Shown in pieces: positions 11,840-25,192 of a stretch of DNA of 64,000 nt. Position 1 is the first letter of the stretch; each line of letters starts with the position of its first letter. The stretch is from the NCBI GenBank assembly GCA_027405735.1, contig JAPEHQ010000012.1:1612001-1676000 (forward strand), in the 5' to 3' direction. Source of the stretch: Mucor racemosus (Eukaryota > Mucoromycota > Mucoromycetes > Mucorales > Mucoraceae). The notes below the pieces were generated by a model. It was given only the letters and a program-made list of their open reading frames with translations. It was not told the origin of the DNA and did not search any database. The translations under genes and the position numbers were made by a program.

Positions 11840-14800
11840 TTGCTATATAGAAACTAAAAGCAAATTAATACATATCGTTTATAAATGCAATCTTTAAATA
11901 AATATATACTTGAATTAGATAAAGTCTTACTATTTTTATATAATACTATATATCCTTATGTTAGAATAAAACTTCTTAGAGATCTGATGTAACTTTCCAC
12001 TAAAAATTAAAAAATCTAACCTTCATATCTCTGCGAAAAATTAACTTATCATAGCAATTTTTAATAGTAAAACTTAGTTGTTCTAAATGTTCCATCATAT
12101 AATTATACATAAAAAAATTCGCCAGCTTTTAAAAACTCGAGATATTTGACATCTTAGGTTGAATTTTTAAGCGGGGAAAAACTAATGTTTCATCTTTGAT
12201 ACTTTTATACTCACTGGAAAACTAAGGTAAATACAAATGGATTGTTTGACAATATTCTATGCCATCTCAAGTATATCCTTGCATTTTGTATTTCCTCATT
12301 ATCTATTGAAATGGGGGCACGCTCCGATTTTGAATATCACCATATAAAATTACAGAAGCAGATATTCACACCTCACTGAGCTTCAATTGAAAAACGGGTT
12401 CAGATGATTAAAAAATCCAAAAAAAAAACATTGAAATGCTTAATAACTCACAAAAACCCATAGCAAATTGCCTTTGCGTGCTAAATGTTTTAGGTTCAGT
12501 TTTGGATTCTGAATCGATCGATATAGTTTTTGAAAATATTTTTCTCACAAAATTCCTAGTAAATCCGATATCAAATTTTAGCGGTTTTTGGCCAAAAACT
12601 ATACATTCTTCATATGTATTTCTCAAATATTTTATTTTACATGATGCACAATCAAATTATCTACAGATTGAGTATTTATTTGCATCTGTAGCCCTATTTC
12701 TTCTGAAAATATTAAATTTTTTCCGTCATTTTTTTTGGACCGTCGATTTTTGGATGAGTATTCATAGGGAAAAAAATCCAGGATATTTTTCATCAAATCA
12801 CTCAATCATCCAATCTCAATTTTCTCTACGAAAAATCAATATTTCTTGACAAGGCAAAATACCTTAGATAGCCGCACATGAGTACTACTACATCGTACCA
12901 AACTTGCAAACCAGTATCGCCTTCATCCCATTTTATTCCATAAAAATCATGCCAAAATATCCCCATTTTTGACATTTTTTGACATTTGAAAAAAAATCTT
13001 CTCCAAATCATTTGAAACTAAAATATCTCGTAGAGAATGAAAAAAAAAATCTTTTTCAAGCTCTACTGACATTGCCCTAGCTTAATATTTTCTCGACATA
13101 TATCCTGCTAAAAATTGAGATTAAATTTTTAAGCTGTGCATTGATCTTCTTTTTCAAATTTAACAACAATCACTATAGTAACCAGCCTTGCTCAATTAAC
13201 TGTTATTTGTAGCTGTGACAATGTTGAATGAATTTCGTACAGATCAAATGATTTAATATGTTTATATCACATAAATGTGTGCGTATTGATCGACTGGTTG
13301 TGTAAACACAATGACTAATCAAGGCTTCAGAATGTTTTTCGAATAATTTGAGGAGTAAACGTGCATAACTGATTATACATGGTAGGAGCTCTGTAAATAT
13401 TTGGAGCACCTAGTTAGCTAATAATATCGACTATTGTCGAATATGTTTAACGTATCTGATGGTAATTAATGATACTGATTATATGAAAACTACGCCGAAT
13501 ACATTACTTTAGTGAATACAAATAAAAAACAGGTTTTCAAATACACAACGTTTCATCAATTGTTTATTTTGACTAGTAGATATCACCTTTTTAACTACTA
13601 ATTGTTTCAAAACACCTGAGTATCTTGTATACATTCAGTTTATTTATTCTGCTGATCTTTTTCTTTCGAGTAGACATTTCCTTTTTCATGAAACAGAAGA
13701 TACGTTTATATTTGTAAATGAACAATTTATTTTTCACACATTGTATTTGTTGCATTAATTGCTTATTTGCATGGCTCAAATATACTGTTTTCACATTTAA
13801 TCAATGCAAAATTTCCTTTTATATGTCACCGAGATGGTATGATAAAGCTTGTTTATTCATGTTACAAGCTATCAAACTACACCATAGTTTATTTTTTTTC
13901 CTCTGCCAATTTTTCTCATTGATTCCCAATTGATACATGTGAAGTTAATTGATAAAACAGCATATTAAAATAGAATCCCATAAGATATTACAAATGTATA
14001 CATTATGAAAGAGCACACCCTCTAAACGCAATCTATATGATATGGTTTAAAATATAATGTTTGTCTTTTTAAATGATAATCTTTTATTTAAGTGTAAAAT
14101 GTAATATAGATAATGAGATGTCAAGGAATACAGTTTTTGATAGCTTTGCCATAAAGTCATATCTTCATTAATGAATTCCAAATGTGCAATAAATAGTTTT
14201 AAGGAACGAGGTACCAGAGATTATCAAAGATTTTTATAGTAAACCAAAGCTTCAAGCTGTCTCTCAGATTTGAGTTACTTTTGCATATAAAATACGGCAT
14301 GCTTGATATACTTGCTTATAGAGAATCCACAGTAAGAGGTATTTGATTTGGTCAAATGGAGGACAGCTGTAGTAGTATATTCTTTGAGCATAGTCTGCCC
14401 CCAAACCCCTAAAACCCCGTAAAACTTGAGTAAAAAAAAAGTAAAAAAGAAATCAGCATAAGCAAAAAGGGCGAAATCTTTCCTACTTCTAAATAGTTTA
14501 ATTTTTCATAAATTCCCCCTCGGTACACCGAGAGAGGAAAAACAGCCATGGTTGTAAAAACAAGTCTAATTATCATGCAAATTATTACTCATTATTTCTC
14601 TGTGTGTATCATATAAATGGTCAGATATTGAGCTACCATATAAGTTTGCCTAAGAGCAGTTATGCGAGCTGTTGGCATGAATTGTATTATCAAATGATGA
14701 ATACCTCAACTGTCCCTGAAATTTAAAAATTCTCGGACAGACACATATAAATTATAGTCATCAAAATGCATTCAATTATATATAAAGCAGACATAGTTTG

Positions 14801-15145
14801 GACTCCATTCAATGCCAAGTTACACTGCTTTCAAGAAAGTTGATAATAATTTCATCATTGATTCGCGCTGTATGTACCAACGAGCATTCTTTTTAAAAAA
14901 AAACGTTTATAAGGGAATAATAAATGGGATTGAGGCAAAATAATAATATTATAGAAATATACGGTTTAGTGTGAGTGTAAAAGAGGGAGTGGTAAAAGTT
15001 TAAAAATTTGAATACAATAAGTGAAAAAGTGTTGTAATATTATTGTTACATGGTCAATGGAAAAAGAAACAATATGCTATTCCCTTTCCCTTTTTTTTTT
15101 TTGTGATTTGAGTTGTTGTATGCTCCTTTTTTAAGCTTTTCTAAT
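11840..15145. other. Long AT-rich intergenic stretch
   Basis: No gene supported. The part from about 11985 to 13100 has runs of AT-rich text with phrases such as ACGAAAAATCAATATTTCTTG, which also occur in the dispersed repeat at 31670 and 35605, and a local duplication of TTTTTGACA (12966-12985). It is probably old mobile-element sequence, but I could not align it end to end with another copy. From 13100 to 15145 I see nothing specific. Confidence 0.4.
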
Positions 15146-16637
15146 CTACTCTTCATCGTCAGGAGGATAACCATCGTCAACTAAGAGTATGAAATCGTGA
15201 GTAATCTATCAATTGCAACTATTTGTTCAAACGCATTACCCTTTCGTCTAAACAAAGTAATTTCTTGTTGTTTAAAGTAACGTCTGTTTTCTTCATCAAT
15301 CAAAACTAAATTCAAGTAATATCTTGTGGAGAATTTCTTGTTGACATCTATCCCAAATAATATTAATTTTCAACTATGAAATACATATACACTAACTACA
15401 AACCTCTGAATGTAGGTGTTAATTCAAAACCACCGAGGAAAAGACGAATTGGGATAGTCTCACCTAGAATATAAAATAATGCAAACTTTAGTAAATCCAT
15501 GGTTCTACATCAACCTTTTTCTATTCTACAAACCTCGAACAGGTGCTCCATCCATAATTTCAAACTTGGTGATAGTCTCACTTTCATTATACACATTAGG
15601 CACTATGATAAATAGCATTAATTTTCAATATTTCATACACAAATTATGCATAAAACTTACAGGCACCAGTCGTTTCACGTCTAATGATGGAGAGTTCCAT
15701 AGTCTTAATTTTAATACGAACCAACAAAAAGTAAATCTTTCCAACAATAACATCCTTTAAATGGTATCTATGACATGTTAAATGTATGTTAATATAAAAA
15801 GCATCGACTAAAAAAAACATCAGCTTACTTTGATTTGTTGTATTCAAATTCAATATGAAGACAATCTTCGATACCAACTTCCATCTTGATAGAATTATTA
15901 ACCTCGATAGGCATTCTATAAGAGTTTACCCACATGTCCCTTTCACGAATTATGTCTGCTAAGCGACGAGCAACGGTAACACGGACAAAATATCTGAGTT
16001 GTATTCAAATAACCATATCTTGGTCAGTCATGGAAACTAAACATTCTGTATGATCAAAACTAATTTACCTAAGCTTTACATTGATACCGTTATAACATTC
16101 ATATTGCTTTTCAACGTTTTTGAATTCGAATTCGAAGGCTGCATTTTGACGCAACTCACCAGGAGCAGCAAGTTCCTGAGATAAAGTCAGAAACTCGTGT
16201 GATTTTCCTTTGTCGTAGAAGAGTTCTATAGGACATTTTTGATAAATATTCTATCTAATCTACGCTTTATTGATCAAACTTACCTATGCTACCAACAAAT
16301 TCAACTTTGATACCATTATGTTCTAATTTTTTCCCGTCTTTTAAGCTAATATTAACCTATGAAAACAAGTTGAATAGTTTGTTCATCTGACAAGTGCATA
16401 AATACAGCGGTTCCTTACCTTTCCACTGACGGTTTCTCCATCGAGAAAAACGGGGTAATTTTCCTTTTTATCCTTCTCAACCTTAACTTCCATATGCTTT
16501 CTTTGCTCTTCATTTGAGAAAATAACTTCAATATCTACAGGAGTAGATAAACCAAAGAGACTCTACAACAAGATATGCAAATGTAAGATTTAAGATTTAT
16601 CATTTTGTTCTGTTTCTCTCCTTACAGCCATCGACAT
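15146..16637 (-). CDS. VPS26: Retromer subunit VPS26
   Basis: Arrestin-fold subunit of the retromer cargo-selective complex (with Vps35 and Vps29), which recycles receptors from endosomes to the Golgi. Ten exons splice in frame: 16637-16626, 16562-16419, 16356-16284, 16225-16069, 15993-15829, 15767-15661, 15602-15534, 15463-15404, 15347-15240 and 15180-15146, giving 309 residues, close to the usual 300-330. Hallmarks are SLFGLSTPVDIEV at the N-terminus, VNISLKDGKKLEHNGIKVEF, WVNSYRMPIEVNNSIKMEVG, RRETTG-ALPNVYNESET, IMDGAPVRGETIPIRLFLGG and the acidic tail DDGYPPDDEE. The first exon encodes only MSMA. Two donors read GTTTGT rather than GTAAGT. It diverges from FAP7, with about 0.6 kb between starts. 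Confidence 0.95.
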
Positions 16638-17243
16638 TTTTTGATATTTTAGCTTGTGCGTGCGTACAATAAAGAGAAGAGGAAAAGAGAAACCAAGCAA
16701 AGAAGGGAACTCTTCCAAAGAAAAGATTAGCTGTTTACAATCCCGCCTTAAATGAATGCATATGATGTCACGGCTAAACAGGACCAAGACGTGTCTGTGT
16801 GAGTGGGTGAACAATGTAATGCAGGTCTATTATTAAGCTTTGTGTACCAGGAACTGTATTGTATGTATAAAAGGATTCTCGGCATTTTACTACCATGGAG
16901 CTTCCTTTTATTTTGGTCGCCAATTACGGATTTATTTTGAAAATGCATTTCAAACCTCGAGCCTATTTCGCTGAATCAACATCAATATTGCATAAACTAA
17001 ATTGCCATTTATTTGTATGAGCGAGCCGAGAATTTAACGAAATTTTTAAATAAATATGATTCCTGCGATTCCTCAAACTTGTGTAGGTATTTCTACAGAT
17101 GCTATCGTAGTGCTACATCAAGGTATTACTAAAAGCATGCTCACAGATGAGTAAGGCGGACCCTTAATATCATCGAATGTCCTTGGCAGATGAAAATTTT
17201 TTCTGACAATCTCTCATTCTTTCTCTTCAATTACACATTAAAT
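16638..17243. promoter_or_regulatory. Divergent VPS26 / FAP7 intergenic region
   Basis: About 600 bp separate the two start codons, so promoters for both housekeeping genes should lie here. No individual element is called. Confidence 0.4.
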
Positions 17244-17890
17244 ATGGACCGCACCTTGCCTAATATCTTGGTTACCGGTACTCCTGGTACTGGTAAGACT
17301 ACTACTAGCGAAATGATTGCGGAAGCTACTGGTTTACAACATGTCAATGTTGGTGACATTGTGAAATCAAAGCAACTCCATGAAGGTTATCTTGAAGAAT
17401 TTGATACCCATGTTTTAGATGAGGATAAAGTAAATATGATTATACTTTTCTAGGATGTCTTTTGCAACTTTCTAATCTAATACGGATTTACTTGTAGCTT
17501 TTGGATGAATTAGAAGAATTATTAAAGGATGGTGGTAAAGTTGTGGATTTCCACACTTGTGAGATCTTTCCCGAGAGATGGTTTGATCTCGTACTTGTAC
17601 TTCGTGCTGATACATCTAGTTTGTATGATCGTATGGTGAAAAGGTAATACTTTATAAAGCTATTATTGATTTATCGATTTCTAAGCATATCGTATAGAGG
17701 ATACAATAAACGTAAAATCGATGAAAATATGGAATGTGAAATCATGCAGGTTGTTTTAGAGACAGCACACGAATCTTACGCTCCCGAGATTGTAGTTGAA
17801 CTTACCAGTAATACAGTGGATGATATGGAAAGCAATGTAGATCGAGTCAAGCAATGGTTGGATGCATGGAAAATTAATAACAGTAAATAA
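17244..17890 (+). CDS. FAP7: Adenylate kinase isoenzyme 6 / Fap7-like NTPase
   Basis: Small nuclear and cytosolic P-loop NTPase needed for late 18S rRNA maturation in 40S subunits, with adenylate kinase activity (human AK6/hCINAP, yeast Fap7). Three exons, 17244-17429, 17498-17643 and 17698-17890, give 174 residues, the family size. The P-loop GTPGTGKT is at residues 12-19. Further family blocks are HVNVGDIVKSKQLHEG, VVDFHTCEIFPERWFDLVLV and RGYNKRKIDENMECEIMQVV. The start at 17244 is chosen because the family begins immediately before LPNILVTGTPG; an in-frame ATG at 17190 would add 18 unconserved residues. It converges with ILV2, whose stop lies 270 bp away. Confidence 0.95.
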
Positions 17891-18160
17891 ATGTGTATAG
17901 TATTAAGAAAGCAAATCGCCTCTTTTTTTTTTTTTTAATTGTTTATATTTGATGATGATGATAATAGTATATAATAGTAATAATTACAGTTTTTCTTTTG
18001 CGATTTTTGGACATATTTATAGTTAAAAAAGAATGAATTTTGAAAAAAAAAATAAAAAAGTGTTTTTTTAGTTGTTGCTTGTAAGAGAAAATGCCGGGGA
18101 GATTATAAATAAGAAAGCATATGATAGAGAATGGATATAAAACTGACATTTCTAATAAAT

Positions 18161-20390
18161 TTAATCCTTCTTATGGCGAGCAGCGATGGTAGGATGAAGC
18201 ATGAATTCGTGCAATGGCTTTCCACCGGGAACCATTGGGAAAAGGACTTCTTCCTTGCAAACAACAGCATCCATAATGACAGGACCATCATGTTCTAAGA
18301 ATTCCTTCATTTTAGCTTCGACTTCTGATGCCTTGGTAACACGAATACCCTTGACACCCATAGCTTCAGCAAGTTTGACAAAATCAGGGTTCTTCATAAT
18401 AGTACCAGAATATCTTTCCTTATAAAAGAGATCTTGCCATTGTTTCACCATACCTTGGAAGGAGTTATTCAACAATAAAACCTTGACACCAATGTTGAAT
18501 TCAGCAGCAGTAGCTAATTCCATGGCGGTCATAGAGAAAGAGGCATCACCATCAATGTCAACAACAATGTTATCAGGCTTTGCGACCTTGGCACCAATAG
18601 CAGCAGGAAGACCATAACCCATGGTACCGAGACCACCAGATGTAATGAAAGAACGAGGAGTATTCCATCTGAACATTTGTGCAGTCCACATTTGATGTTG
18701 ACCAACACCAGTAGTAATAGTAACCTTATCCTTGATGTGTCTAGTTTGACGATCGAGCTCTTCAATCAATTGTTGAGGCTTTAATGTTTGATCATCCTTG
18801 GTTGCTTTTTCGTAATAGAAAGGATATTCATTCTTCCAAGTGGTGATTTGATTGAGCCATTCCTTACGAGGAGTACTCTTGATAAATGGAACAAGTTTCT
18901 TTAAATTCTCTGTAACATCACCTTCGATGGCTTCGGTAGCATCAACAACTTTGTTAATGTTCTTGGGCATGATTTCAAAGTGAAGAATACCACCGCGACC
19001 TTCCTTGGCAGCCTTAACTGCTTCAGGGGCGAATTTAGGAACATGACCAGTGACACGATCATCAAAACGAGCACCAAGAGCAATAATAACATCAGCATTT
19101 TGCATAGCTAAATTAGCATAACAAGAACCATGCATACCCAACATGTGAAGGGATTTAGGGTCCATTTCATCATATGCACCAAGACCGTGAAGAGTAGTGG
19201 TGACAGGAATGTTACCGTTATTGGCAAGTTCGGCCAAGAATTTAGGACCATCAGGATGACCGAGAACACCATTACCAGCATAAATGATAGGTTTCTTGGC
19301 ATTGTTGATCAAATCAGCAGCACGGGCTAAAACAGGATGAGGCTTTGAGCGAGCTTCTTCAGTGAAAGCACCAACAGCAGTATTGGGAATGGTAGAAGGA
19401 CGTTGAGGGATCAATGCAGTAGTAGGAATAGGACGTTTAAGAATACCAGCAGTGACATCCTTGGGAAGATCAACAAGAACAGGACCAGGACGGCCACTTG
19501 TAGCAATAGTAAATGCTTCATTGATACGACGAGGAAGTTCTGCAATATCCTTGACCATAACATTCCACTTGGAACAACCACGAGTGATACCAACGACATC
19601 AGCTAATGAAAAACAATGTTAAAAATCTTGATTTTTAAAATATTTGAAAAATGAAACCTACCTTCTTGGAAAGCATCGGTACCGATAGCAGATGTAGGCA
19701 CTTGACCAGAAAAGACAACAAGAGGAACACCATCAGCAAGAGCATCAGCCATTGCAGTAACAACATTTGTTGCACCAGGACCAGAAGTTACAAGGACAAC
19801 ACCTGGCTTACCACTAAAATGAGAAAAATTAGCATTAGATCACATGTATAAAAAAAAATGGTAGATCTACATACGTTGCTTTGGCATAACCTTCAGCCAT
19901 ATGTCCAGCACCTTGTTCGTGTCTTGGGAGAATGAATTTGAAGTATTCAGACTCATGAATAGCATCAAAAACTGGAAGAATAGCACCACCAGGGTAACCA
20001 AAGACATGCTTAACATCATGTCTCAACATCATTTCATGAAAGATTTCGCCACCAGACATTCCAACAAAGGAATCATCCATTTCGACAGCTTGAGATTTTT
20101 TATTGCTGAGAGGATGAACAGTTTTGGGAGCTTTTTCAGTTGCAACAGCAGAGCGATCTGAATGTGAGATGGTTCTATAATATCCGAATTGAAAGATGTT
20201 AGCCAATGAATTATTCAATTGCATTAAAAAAGCAAACTTACGGTGATGCAACAGCACTTTTTGTTTTATGCGTAGTATGAATACCAGCACAAGCAATGAC
20301 AGCTCTATGGCGGTGAAGACCAAGAGTAGCTCTAGAAGATGATGAGCTAAATAATTTTGCTGAATTTCTCGCTGCTGAAGATGCAAGCAT
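18161..20390 (-). CDS. ILV2: Acetolactate synthase catalytic subunit
   Basis: ThDP- and FAD-dependent mitochondrial enzyme that makes acetolactate or acetohydroxybutyrate from pyruvate, the first common step of valine, isoleucine and leucine synthesis. Four exons, 20390-20242, 20174-19875, 19813-19662 and 19602-18161, give 680 residues (about the yeast Ilv2 length). The first 50 residues are rich in Ser, Ala, Arg and His without acidic residues, as expected for a mitochondrial presequence. [15 protein letters not shown] is followed by [14 protein letters not shown], whose glutamate (about residue 136) is the catalytic base partner of ThDP. The metal/ThDP motif GDASFSM...[10 protein letters not shown] lies near residue 565-590. 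The start is divergent from ILV5 1.5 kb away. TGAGTCA sites upstream suggest cross-pathway control (inference). Confidence 0.98.
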
Positions 20391-20652
20391 TTTTAAATGT
20401 AATTTTTATAATGAGGATATATAGCGTAATGTAATGTTATGATTTTATATCTTTGATATAATTAAATCAAAATATAATTTTTCTATTCAAAAAATTCAAT
20501 GAAAGAGAGAGGAAAAAAGAAAAAGAGAAGTAAAGAAAAAGTATTAGATTCTTATATATCAATTTTTGATTAGGAAAAGATCTAGAGTGAAGAAAAAAAT
20601 TAACGTTTATGTGTAGGACGAATCATCTTTTATGCCGGCGAATCAAAAGCAA

Positions 20653-20659
20653 TGAGTCA
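20653..20659. promoter_or_regulatory. Candidate Gcn4/CPC1-type site TGAGTCA (ILV2 proximal)
   Basis: TGA(C/G)TCA is the binding motif of the fungal general amino-acid control bZIP factor (Gcn4, CPC1/CpcA). This copy is about 265 bp upstream of the ILV2 start. The site is seen; its use is inferred. Confidence 0.5.
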
Positions 20660-20859
20660 ATACAAACCAGAGCCATCAGTTTTTGACTAATGTCCTATTT
20701 GAAACCTTTTATTTTACTTGGAATCTTTCCATATTATCACTAGATGCTTCTTGAATACATTTGGGCTTTATTTAATAATATATTGCTATCTTATATCCAT
20801 TCAACTTGCTTGCCAACATGTGCAAATGAATAAGAATCTTATGCTATAGGGATATATTG

Positions 20860-20866
20860 TGAGTCA
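20860..20866. promoter_or_regulatory. Candidate Gcn4/CPC1-type site TGAGTCA (central)
   Basis: Second exact TGAGTCA in the ILV2-ILV5 intergenic region, about 470 bp from ILV2 and 1.0 kb from ILV5, next to an AACCAATCA (CCAAT) sequence. Confidence 0.45.
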
Positions 20867-21817
20867 AACCAATCAAATTAGGCTCTTTGGTCAATTGCAT
20901 AGTATAACAAGATAGCACAAAATTATCCGTTTGATTGGCTGATAATCAGTATGATTCCCATTTGCTCACACCAAACCAAATGTGGGGTCAATCGGAGCTC
21001 CCTTTTTATCATATCAATTGGGTTACCTCCCTCATTAAGGAATTCTGGCTACCAAACCTTAATTTCATCGAGTTGTTTATATTGTTTACTTGTAGAAAAA
21101 AAGTCAAGATAAAAAATTTTCTGGTATTGAGGTCAAACAAAACTTTTATCTTCAAGTAAATTTTGTTGTATAAATTAGGAACGTAGTGCAAAAAGAATTC
21201 CGAAAAAGCAATTAAAATCATGATTTTTACATAATAAATTTTGTATTATTTGTTTACATACCATTTCATATAAATAATTCTCGCAAACTGATGCAGAAAA
21301 ACGTATAAAATATTCTCATCTACCAAGTCGTTATTTTTTCAGACCGTTTTCTAATTGAAATCTCGAAAACTATTTTTTCTATACACACATGAATTGCAGA
21401 AATATATGCTCAGGACAAATGAACAGCGATTGTCATGGTAACCATCATGCATATTTTTTTCTGTAATGTATTCAACCATAGCAACCATTAGAATGTGTTC
21501 TTAGCATGGCTACCATAATGAGTTTGTTATACAATTACTAAATCATCTAAATTTAGCCTATATGCGGCTTGCAAAAAAAAAATATGGCCACCATCTACAT
21601 TTCCCTTCAAGATCAACATAAAGTTTGATTAAGCCAATCGGAGAGGCTAATTCAAAATGTATCACACTCTACACACATCCAACCTCATTGGTAGGTTGTT
21701 TAAAACGCAAGTAACTAATAATCCTTTCAACCAAGGCAAATGTTGTATTTATCAGTGAATCATAATAGCTAAGGGAATACACGAATAGAAGATCAGCATT
21801 TCAGATTACCTGATTCT

Positions 21818-21826
21818 TATATAAAA
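21818..21826 (+). promoter_or_regulatory. ILV5 TATA box
   Basis: TATATAAAA lies 63-71 bp upstream of the ILV5 start codon and is followed by a pyrimidine-rich leader. The position suits a core promoter for a highly expressed gene. Confidence 0.55.
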
Positions 21827-21888
21827 CCACTCTCATTTTCATTTTAATTTTTCTTCTTTTTCCCTTTTAAACGATAATTCAATTAAAA

Positions 21889-23138
21889 ATGTCTTCTCGC
21901 GTCTTTGCTACTGCTCTTCGTAGAGCTGCCACTATGGCTCGCCCCACTGTCATGGCTGCTGCCAGACCTGCTATCAAGCAATCTTTCCTCAAGGCTGCTA
22001 CTGTAAGTGTTTCTTAATTTCAAAATTGCATCCATAAAATTAATAATTATAAAACTAGGTTGTTCCTACTATGCAATCTCGTGGTATGAAGACTCTTGAC
22101 TTTGGTGGATCAAAGGAAACTGTCTACGAACGTGCTGATGTTCCCAAGGAAAAGTTACTCGAAACTTTCAAGGATGATACTATTGCTGTTCTCGGTTACG
22201 GTCCTCAAGGTCGTGGTCAAGCTTTGAACTTGCGTGACAATGGTGTCAATGTCATCATTGGTCAACGTGAAGGTAAGACCTATCAACAAGCCATTGAAGA
22301 AGGTTGGGTTCCTGGAAAGAACTTGTTCCCTGTCTTGGATGCTGTCGATAAGGGTACCGTTGTCATGAACCTTTTGTCTGATGCTTATCAAACCGAAATC
22401 TGGCCTCAAATGAAGCCTCTTTTGACTCCCGGTAAGACTCTTTACTTCTCTCACGGTTTCTCCATTGTTTACAACGATCAAACTCACATTGAGGCTCCCG
22501 AGGGTGTTGATGTTATTCTCGTTGCCCCCAAGGGTTCCGGTTTCACTGTTCGTCGTCTTTTCCAAGAAGGTCGTGGTATTAACTCTTCTTTCGCTGTCTA
22601 TAAGGATGCCAGTGGTCATGCCAAGGAGCGTACCATTGCTTTAGGTATCGGAATTGGTTCAGGTTATATGTATGAAACTACTTTTGAAAAGGAAGTTTAC
22701 TCTGATTTATTCGGTGAGCGTGGTGTCTTGATGGGTGCTATCCAAGGTTTGTTCCAAGCTCAATATGAAGTTTTGAGAGCCAATGGTCACTCTCCTTCTG
22801 AAGCTTTCAACGAGACTGTCGAGGAAGCTACTCAATCTCTCTATCCTTTGATCGGTGAACGTGGTATGGATTGGATGTACTCTAACTGTTCTACTACTGC
22901 CATGCGTGGTGCTCTTGATTGGTGGAAGCCTTTCCATGCTGCCTCCAAGCCTGTCTTTGAAGATCTCTACAGATCTGTCAAGGATGGTTCCGAAACCGCT
23001 CGCTCTCTCGATCGTAACTCCAAGGCTGATTACCGTGAAAAGCTTGAGGAAGAACTCAAGGAAATTCGTGAATCAGAAATCTGGAGAACTGGCAAGACCG
23101 TTCGTCAACTTAGACCTGAAAATGCTGGCAAGAACTAA
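21889..23138 (+). CDS. ILV5: Ketol-acid (acetohydroxyacid) reductoisomerase
   Basis: NADPH- and Mg-dependent mitochondrial enzyme converting acetolactate or acetohydroxybutyrate to the dihydroxy acid, the second step after ILV2. Two exons, 21889-22002 and 22059-23138, give 397 residues, the normal fungal length. The first exon (38 codons) is Ala/Arg/Ser-rich without acidic residues and reads as the mitochondrial presequence. The nucleotide-binding loop GYGPQGRGQALNLRDNG is near residue 75. Other family blocks are SHGFSIVYND, VAPKGSGFTVRR, SVKDGSETARSL and AQYEVLRANGHSPSEAFNETVEE, which supplies metal-binding glutamates. Codon use is strongly biased to C- or T-ending codons with few rare ones, as in highly expressed genes. 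It is divergent from ILV2. Confidence 0.98.
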
Positions 23139-24250
23139 ATTTGCTTTTAAAAATTATTTTATTACACCTATTTTATTAGAAAAATAGAGTTTTTTTCTTT
23201 TCCTTTTAGTATATAACCCATTCTCGCCCTTTTGTATACACTTCACCCACTATAAAAAAAATTGTTTCATCTACTATTTGAATAAAAATTATTTTAATTT
23301 AGTATTCATTAATCTCATATTATTAAATGTTTATATATGAAATCTAAAATGTAAAGAGCTTTTTTTTTAATCGCTTTCTATTCATCAAGGATAGAAATTC
23401 ACAGTTGGGAATTAGTTTCTGGTCATGTAGGTATTTTTTGTTCTTTCCCACAACTAGTTTCAAGATGGAACGGATAGCGGCATAAATCATAGCTACTGTT
23501 CAAAGAAAACATCACACGGCATCTGAAACATAAAGCGATTCTTTCAAATACGCTGCGAAGATTGAATACTTTCTATCTCAAGGTGCTTCGGCAAGTTCTA
23601 CCTGCTATAAGTGCTTCATTTCATAAATCAAATACAAAACAGAAATGAATGCTAATAAAGCATCGGCTTGAAAACCTTTATTTGTGAGCTAGGCTTGATA
23701 ATGAAAAAAAATGTTGTTAAACCTACTTGCTAATACATCAAAATGATGAGTCGCATGCAGACGACATGAAAGGATGGGATATTGTTAGTACTAGAGTAGC
23801 CTTTGTTGCCACTATGTACTGAGATTAAGCCTTTGTTATTGAATTTGTTCCTTTACGGAACATCTTCTAATAATAAAAAATAGTTTTTTATATTTTTTTT
23901 TATTGTAAAAGCTAAGCAGTTACACTCCATAATCATTAATTGCTTTTCTTTCTAATTAACCAATAAAAAATAATATATTCACTTTGCAAAATTTCATCTA
24001 GTTTGACTAAAGTTACACTCTTTATCTAACAAACTTAATTAACTTCATTTAAAATATTCAGAAAATGCTACACTCCATACGTTAAAATGGATTTTGTATT
24101 TTTTTTCTGTAGGTATCTGGTCGAGCAATATTTAAATTTTCAAAAAATTGAATTTTCATAGTTTTCAATCTTCAACACCGGAGCGTGCTCTCTTTTTTAT
24201 AACTAACCTCATATTAAACATTTTTAGGATATACTTTAGGAACTACTAAA
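23139..24250. other. Intergenic downstream of ILV5
   Basis: No gene recognised. The stretch from about 23880 on is very AT-rich and may already belong to old mobile sequence ahead of the dispersed repeat that starts at 24251. Confidence 0.4.
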
Positions 24251-25177
24251 CAGATATGAATTGGTTGCATTATGCTATCTATCCCTAAATTTATTTTGTA
24301 TCTCACACAAGACTCAAAAACGCGTAAAATTCACTGCTTTTCCCTTGAAAACTGGGTCTCACTTTTCATCCCTGCTCTACTTTTTTTTTCACTAAATAAC
24401 ACCAAGAAAAAATTATATGCCAATGTACCTGAGATGTTCAGCTTTAATCCAAAAATAAGTATCCGGAAATATCCTACTTTTTGCAGTTGGTATTAATTTC
24501 TCAATGTTAAGGTTTCAGATTTTTTACGCGTATTTTACTGCTAATGGATTGAAAATTTTGAGGCTTCATATCTCCAGAAAACATTAAGCTATACTACCAC
24601 CTTCCAATAATAAAATTTACTTGTTTTGAACTGCTCTATAACATATTTCAATATAAAAAAATTCTGAGCACTTTTATTTTTTTTTCATTTTTTTGGGCAT
24701 TTCTATAGTAGGTTTCAAAATATTGGGTAAATTGAGCAACATTTTTTTTTCATTCATGTCATTCAGCTCGTTGAGCTCTCTCAGATCCAATTTAGAGTTT
24801 TTTAAAATATTGAATTTTCATGGAGATATTCTCAAAAATGTATACAAAAAGGTACCTCCATTTCTGGCGTCCATTTTCCCCTTGTATACCCTCATCCCAA
24901 ATTCTGAAACAGAACATTTTTTTGACAAAAATGTTGTTTCCTCTACAAATAATGCAGCTACAAGATTTTGCAATAGCGCAATCGATAGATACTTTTTTTG
25001 CGCATTATTTCAGTTTATTATATTTTAAATATGCTTATAAAAAGTGACGTGTATCTTCAAAAAACCTCCAAAATTTCAATTGCATTTTGCGCAAAATTTT
25101 ACGTGAAAAAGTTTTTCAAATTTTATATAGATGGATGCAGAATTTAAAACTGTACAAAAACCATTTAATACGTTAAG
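24251..25177. repeat. Dispersed repeat R, copy 1, left part (split by the hAT element)
   Basis: This segment is near-identical by eye, with few substitutions and small indels, to 34520-35447. It stops precisely at the ACGTTAAG target duplication of the hAT insertion and resumes at 31527. It has no coding capacity I can identify. Confidence 0.9.
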
Positions 25178-25192
25178 TAGGATTGGCAACGA

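Larger units (their letters stand above)
20391..21888. promoter_or_regulatory. Divergent ILV2-ILV5 promoter region
   Basis: 1.5 kb between two start codons of the same pathway. It holds two TGAGTCA heptamers (20653-20659 and 20860-20866), several CCAAT/ATTGG pentamers, a TATATAAAA about 65 bp before the ILV5 start and a CT-rich stretch just before ILV5. No Leu3-type CCGG-N2-CCGG palindrome was found. Confidence 0.6.

Noticed and set aside
22155..22619. 154-codon minus-strand frame opposite ILV5
   Set aside because: Antisense shadow of the highly codon-biased ILV5 exon.
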